The notes under the pieces: generated by a model
What the model was told of the DNA's origin: nothing
The model's input: only the letters and a program-made list of their open reading frames with translations
Database searches by the model: none
Made by a program: the position numbers and the translations under genes
Assembly: GCF_030269445.1 (NCBI RefSeq)
Contig: NZ_BSTJ01000004.1
Location: 62,001-126,000, forward strand
From: Actinoallomurus iriomotensis
GTDB lineage: Bacteria > Actinomycetota > Actinomycetes > Streptosporangiales > Streptosporangiaceae
Direction of reading: 5' to 3'
Length of the DNA stretch: 64,000 nt
Part shown: positions 60,924 through 64,000 of the stretch, in pieces
Position numbering within the stretch: position 1 is the stretch's first letter
How the letters are laid out: each line of letters begins with the position of its first letter

Positions 60924-62510
60924 TCAGAACGCATCGGTTGGGACGTAGACGCCCCAGACGTCACGTAGGGCGTGGGAGACCTCGCCGACCGTGGCGCGAA
61001 GCCCGAGGGCCTCGCGCATCGGAAGCAGGACGTTGCCGGTGCCCTGGGCGGCAGAGCGCAGGGCGTCCAAGGCTCGCTCGACGGCGGCGTTGTCGCGTTC
61101 CTCGCGCAGGGCCGCGAGCCGTTCGCACTGATCGACCTCGATCTGAGGGTCGACGCGCATCGGCTCATAGGGTTCTTCCTCGTCGAGGACGAACTTGTTC
61201 ACCCCCACCACGGTCCGCTCCTGGTTGTCGATCTCCTGCGCGATCCGGTAGGCGGAGCGTTCTATCTCGGACTTCTGGAAACCCTGCTCGATCGCCGCCA
61301 CGGCCCCGCCGCGGTCGTCGACGGCCTGGATCAACTCGAGGATCGCCGCCTCGAGCTCGTCGGTCATCGCCTCCATGAAGTAGGACCCGGCGAAGGGATC
61401 GACGGTCTTGGTCACGTCGGTCTCGTAGGCGATGACCTGCTGGGTGCGCAGGGCCAGCCGCGCCGCCTTCTGGGTGGGCAGTGCGATGGCCTCGTCGTAG
61501 GAGTTGGTGTGCAGGGACTGCGTCCCGCCGAGGACCGCCCCCAGACCCTGCAAGGCGACCCGGACGAGATTGACCTCGGGCTGCTGCGCCGTCAGCTGCA
61601 CGCCGGCGGTCTGGGTGTGGAAGCGCAGCATCTGCGACTTGGGATTCCTCGCACCGAACTCGTCACGCATGATGCGGGACCAGATGCGCCGGGCGGCGCG
61701 GAACTTCGCGACCTCCTCCAGCAGCGTGGTACGGACGACGAAGAAGAACGACAGGCGCGGCGCGAAGTCGTCGACGTCCAGGCCCGCGGCGATCGCGGTC
61801 CGCACGTACTCCTTGGCGTTGGCGAGGGTGAACGCGATCTCCTGCACGGGCGTGGCCCCGGCCTCGGCCATGTGGTAGCCGGAGATGGAGATCGTGTTCC
61901 AACGCGGAATCTCCCGGTGGCAGTAGGCGAAGATGTCGCTGATCAGCCGGAGCGACTGCTGCGGCGGGTAGATGTAGGTGCCGCGGGCGATGTACTCCTT
62001 GAGCACGTCGTTCTGGATCGTGCCGGTCAGCAGACGGCTCTCGACCCCCTGGCCGGCCGCGACCAACTGGTACAGCAGCAGGAGCGCCGACGCGGTGGCA
62101 TTGATCGTCATCGACGTCGAGACCTTCTCCAGCGGCAGCCCCTGGAACAGCGTCCGCATGTCGTCGATCGAGTCGATCGCCACGCCGACCTTGCCCACCT
62201 CGCCTCGGGCGATCGGCTCGTCGGAGTCGTAGCCCATCTGCGTCGGCAGGTCGAAGGCCACGCTCAGCCCGCCGGTGCCGGCGTTGACCAGTTCGTGATA
62301 GCGCTCGTTGGACTCCTTCGCCGTACCGAAGCCGGCGTACTGCCGCATCGTCCACGGCCGGCCGGTGTACATCGACGGGTACACCCCACGGGTGAAGGGG
62401 AACCGGCCCGGAGCGCCCAGCCTGGCGTCCGCGTCGAAGCCTTCCAGCGTGGAGGCGTCATAGATCGGCTGCATCGGCAACCCGGACTCATTGCGCGAGG
62501 GGACATGCAT
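60924..62510 (-). CDS. Acyl-CoA mutase large subunit (methylmalonyl-CoA mutase type, no B12 domain)
   Basis: A 528-residue catalytic subunit of a coenzyme-B12-dependent acyl-CoA mutase. Landmarks include [79 protein letters not shown] and [20 protein letters not shown]. The Tyr in RQYAGF is the residue associated with methylmalonyl-CoA rather than isobutyryl- or 2-hydroxyisobutyryl-CoA. The C-terminal B12-binding domain is absent, so a separate small subunit must exist outside the window. ATG 62510 gives a normal start; ATG 62474 is possible. It is divergent from TetR with two operators between. Confidence 0.92.
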   Translation of the reverse strand: MHVPSRNESGLPMQPIYDASTLEGFDADARLGAPGRFPFTRGVYPSMYTGRPWTMRQYAGFGTAKESNERYHELVNAGTGGLSVAFDLPTQMGYDSDEPIARGEVGKVGVAIDSIDDMRTLFQGLPLEKVSTSMTINATASALLLLYQLVAAGQGVESRLLTGTIQNDVLKEYIARGTYIYPPQQSLRLISDIFAYCHREIPRWNTISISGYHMAEAGATPVQEIAFTLANAKEYVRTAIAAGLDVDDFAPRLSFFFVVRTTLLEEVAKFRAARRIWSRIMRDEFGARNPKSQMLRFHTQTAGVQLTAQQPEVNLVRVALQGLGAVLGGTQSLHTNSYDEAIALPTQKAARLALRTQQVIAYETDVTKTVDPFAGSYFMEAMTDELEAAILELIQAVDDRGGAVAAIEQGFQKSEIERSAYRIAQEIDNQERTVVGVNKFVLDEEEPYEPMRVDPQIEVDQCERLAALREERDNAAVERALDALRSAAQGTGNVLLPMREALGLRATVGEVSHALRDVWGVYVPTDAF

Positions 62511-62527
62511 TCGCCGGATCCCTTCCT

Positions 62528-62561
62528 GGTACTGGGTACCTTTGGAATGGTACTGAGTACC
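62528..62561. promoter_or_regulatory. Tandem palindromic operators between mutase and TetR genes
   Basis: GGTACTGGGTACC (62528-62540) and GGTACTGAGTACC (62549-62561) are two copies of GGTAC-N3-GTACC with 21-bp centre spacing, two helical turns. They lie in the 103-bp divergent gap and are very probably the binding sites of the adjacent TetR. Confidence 0.8.
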
Positions 62562-62613
62562 ACAAGACTCGCCAAGTGGTCCCCTACGCGGAGACGGGGA
62601 AGGATGGCCGGTC

Positions 62614-63300
62614 ATGAGCAAACCGACCGCGCGGGCCCGACTCGCACAAGCCGCGTTCGTGCTCTTCGACGAGCGCGGGTACGAGCAGACGACGGTCGAC
62701 GACATCGCCGAGCGGGCCGGTGTGGGGCGTACTACTTTCTTCCGGCACTACCGGTCCAAAGAAGACGTCATCTTCCCCGACCACGACCGGCTGCTCCAGC
62801 TGATCAGAGATCGGCTGTCGGCCACCAGCAACAGCACCGCCCTGGTCGCCGTCTCTGACGCCGTCCGCCTGGTGCTGCTGCACTACATCGACGAAGGCGA
62901 CCTCGCACGCCGGCGGTACGCGCTCACCAGCAAGGTGTCCGCCCTCCGTGACCGCGAGATCGTCAGCGTCGCCCGCTACCAGCGGCTGTTCCGCGAGTTC
63001 ATCTCCGACTGGATGGGAGACCCCACGGAGTCGGCGTCACTCAGAGCCGAACTGATGGCGGCATCGGTGGTCGCCGCCCACAACCACGTGCTGCGCCGAT
63101 GGCTCCGAGGAGAGTCCCCCGACCCGATCGCGGAGATGGACGAGGCGATGCGCGAGGTGCTCGCTCTCTTTCCCGGCCCCCGGTCCCGTCCACGAGTCGC
63201 CGACGGCGGCACCACCGTCGCCGTGTTCCGTACGGGAGAAGACCTCGACGCACTGCTTCCCGCACTGCGGCGCCTCATCGGAGGCGAGCCCGAGCGATGA
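62614..63300 (+). CDS. TetR-family transcriptional regulator
   Basis: A 228-residue TetR protein. The HTH is [40 protein letters not shown]. The C-terminal domain ([40 protein letters not shown]) resembles regulators of fatty-acid/acyl-CoA genes. It likely represses the divergent acyl-CoA mutase and itself through the tandem palindromes. Confidence 0.93.
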   Translation: MSKPTARARLAQAAFVLFDERGYEQTTVDDIAERAGVGRTTFFRHYRSKEDVIFPDHDRLLQLIRDRLSATSNSTALVAVSDAVRLVLLHYIDEGDLARRRYALTSKVSALRDREIVSVARYQRLFREFISDWMGDPTESASLRAELMAASVVAAHNHVLRRWLRGESPDPIAEMDEAMREVLALFPGPRSRPRVADGGTTVAVFRTGEDLDALLPALRRLIGGEPER

Positions 63301-63401
63301 ACGCCCACGGCACACGCCCGGACCCGCATCGCTTCACCGGCCTGCTCGGCCTGGAGGAGACCGAGCAGGCGGCGCTGCGCGCGGGCGGCGCCCTGGAGTG
63401 A
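63297..63401 (+). CDS. Possible 34-residue coupled small protein
   Basis: An ATG overlapping the TetR stop (ATGA) opens a short frame starting [20 protein letters not shown]. No domain is recognised. The overlap is suggestive, but part of the frame encodes the hairpin at 63341-63369, so it may be a chance frame. Confidence 0.25.
   Translation: MNAHGTRPDPHRFTGLLGLEETEQAALRAGGALE
63341..63369. terminator. Hairpin after the TetR gene
   Basis: CCTGCTCGG and CCGAGCAGG form a perfect 9-bp stem around an 11-base loop, 41 bases after the TetR stop and before the convergent glycosidase gene. Confidence 0.55.
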
Positions 63402-63450
63402 TGCCGCCCGCGCTGCGGCTCGCGCCCCCGGAGTTCGCGAGTCCCCCAGG

Positions 63451-64000
63451 TCAGCGGGGGGTGAAGTCCTGGTTGTTACCCGCCGCGTTCTTGCACGGCC
63501 ACTGATCCAGCTGCTGACCCGCATTGCTCCCCGCGCCGTACACATCAAGGCACAGCCCGCTGTTCTGGTTCTGGAACGCCCACGACCCATCGGACTGCGC
63601 CACCGGCTTCCACATCGAACTCGCCGCACCGTTACGGGCCTGCTGCACGATGTCCGGCACCCCCTGCGACGTCGAACCACCCGCGACCGCCACCACCTGA
63701 CCGGAGTTCTGCGCCTGCAACTCCCCAAAACCATTCGACCCGGCCACGAACTGGAACTGCTGATTCGACTGACCGTTACACGACCACTGATCGATCGCCG
63801 CACCCGACGTCGACGTGTTCCCGTACACATCCAGGCACAGGCCGTTGTTACCGACCACCAACTGGTGATAACCAGTCGGGAACGAACCGCCCGTGCCACC
63901 GCCCGACCCGTACCCCGCGGCCGTGATACTCGCCTGCACCGCGTTCTCCGTCGCGTCGGACGGATAGCCGGAGGTCATGACGCCTTCGTAGAAAGTGCCG
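63451..64000 (-). CDS. C-terminal part of a secreted GH54-like arabinofuranosidase with ricin-type lectin domain (5' end outside window)
   Basis: The frame is open to the window edge, so only the last 182 or so residues are seen. The first visible stretch, GTFYEGVMTSGYPSDATENA and VQASITAAGYG, matches the end of the catalytic domain of alpha-L-arabinofuranosidase B enzymes. After a Gly linker, a ricin B/CBM13 beta-trefoil follows with repeated CLDVYG...DQWSCNG, WAFQNQNSGLCLDVYGAGSN and QQLDQWPCKN units. It should be secreted and bind arabinan- or xylan-containing plant polymers. The lectin ends with NQDFTPR at the natural stop. Confidence 0.85.
   Translation of the reverse strand, partial: GTFYEGVMTSGYPSDATENAVQASITAAGYGSGGGTGGSFPTGYHQLVVGNNGLCLDVYGNTSTSGAAIDQWSCNGQSNQQFQFVAGSNGFGELQAQNSGQVVAVAGGSTSQGVPDIVQQARNGAASSMWKPVAQSDGSWAFQNQNSGLCLDVYGAGSNAGQQLDQWPCKNAAGNNQDFTPR

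Overview
The window is high-GC DNA with actinomycete gene architecture: GTG and occasional TTG starts, very tight gene packing with many 4-bp stop/start overlaps, and many one- and two-component-free regulators (TetR, HxlR, XRE, PucR, AraC, LacI, ECF sigma). Secreted polymer-degrading enzymes and peptide and sugar importers suggest a soil, filamentous actinobacterium, perhaps Streptosporangiales or a relative. That placement is an inference from gene content only. I see no rRNA, tRNA, transposase or CRISPR array.

0-13 kb is an accessory patchwork. It holds an MFS exporter, NUDIX and VOC enzymes, an acyl-CoA oxidase-like gene overlapping an EF-hand protein, an LLM flavoenzyme, a GH25 lysozyme-like lipoprotein, a FAD-linked oxidase and a YbhB protein. 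Between them lie several decayed genes: a half hemerythrin, a fused IclR/P450/LysR remnant, an SDR with an internal deletion, and AraC and ANTAR remnants. 13-28 kb is a series of small regulator-target modules: TetR with a divergent membrane protein; aldo-keto reductase with a divergent XRE regulator; ECF42-type sigma with a DGPF/YCII protein; HxlR with a divergent three-gene operon; and DUF1330 with a divergent TetR.

28-43.7 kb is one long minus-strand operon that reads as a system for D-amino-acid-containing peptides. It encodes a serine hydrolase of the S12/penicillin-binding type, a Dpp/Opp importer with a fused permease-ATPase, a fused S9 peptidase-S12 hydrolase, an M20 hydrolase, a COG3375-type GNAT, an N-succinylamino-acid racemase/OSBS and a PucR regulator. 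The GNAT, racemase and M20 enzyme are the three parts of the known D-to-L amino acid conversion pathway. Three of its gene junctions are filled by tandem 68-69 bp cassettes. Each cassette is a tiny open frame with its own Shine-Dalgarno, joined to its neighbours by ATGA or GTGA overlaps. I do not recognise a described family for these.

43.7-54.6 kb is a sugar module: a ChvE/MmsA/MmsB-type ABC importer, a LacI regulator and galT on the minus strand. Divergent from it is an oxidative sugar-acid pathway (enolase-superfamily dehydratase, zinc dehydrogenase, an unidentified TIM-barrel-like protein and a ketoglutarate-semialdehyde-type dehydrogenase). The two divergent promoters carry mirror-image LacI-type operators. 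54.7-57.1 kb encodes a secreted M14 carboxypeptidase with a strikingly AT-rich promoter palindrome.

57.4-60.9 kb contains an enolase paralogue and a dynamin-like GTPase. Each is preceded by a near-identical structured leader with fluoride-riboswitch-like topology but an altered core. In each case the leader opens onto a short upstream frame that is coupled to the main gene. The window ends with a TetR-regulated acyl-CoA mutase large subunit, with tandem palindromic operators, and the 3' part of a secreted GH54-like arabinofuranosidase carrying a ricin-type lectin domain.
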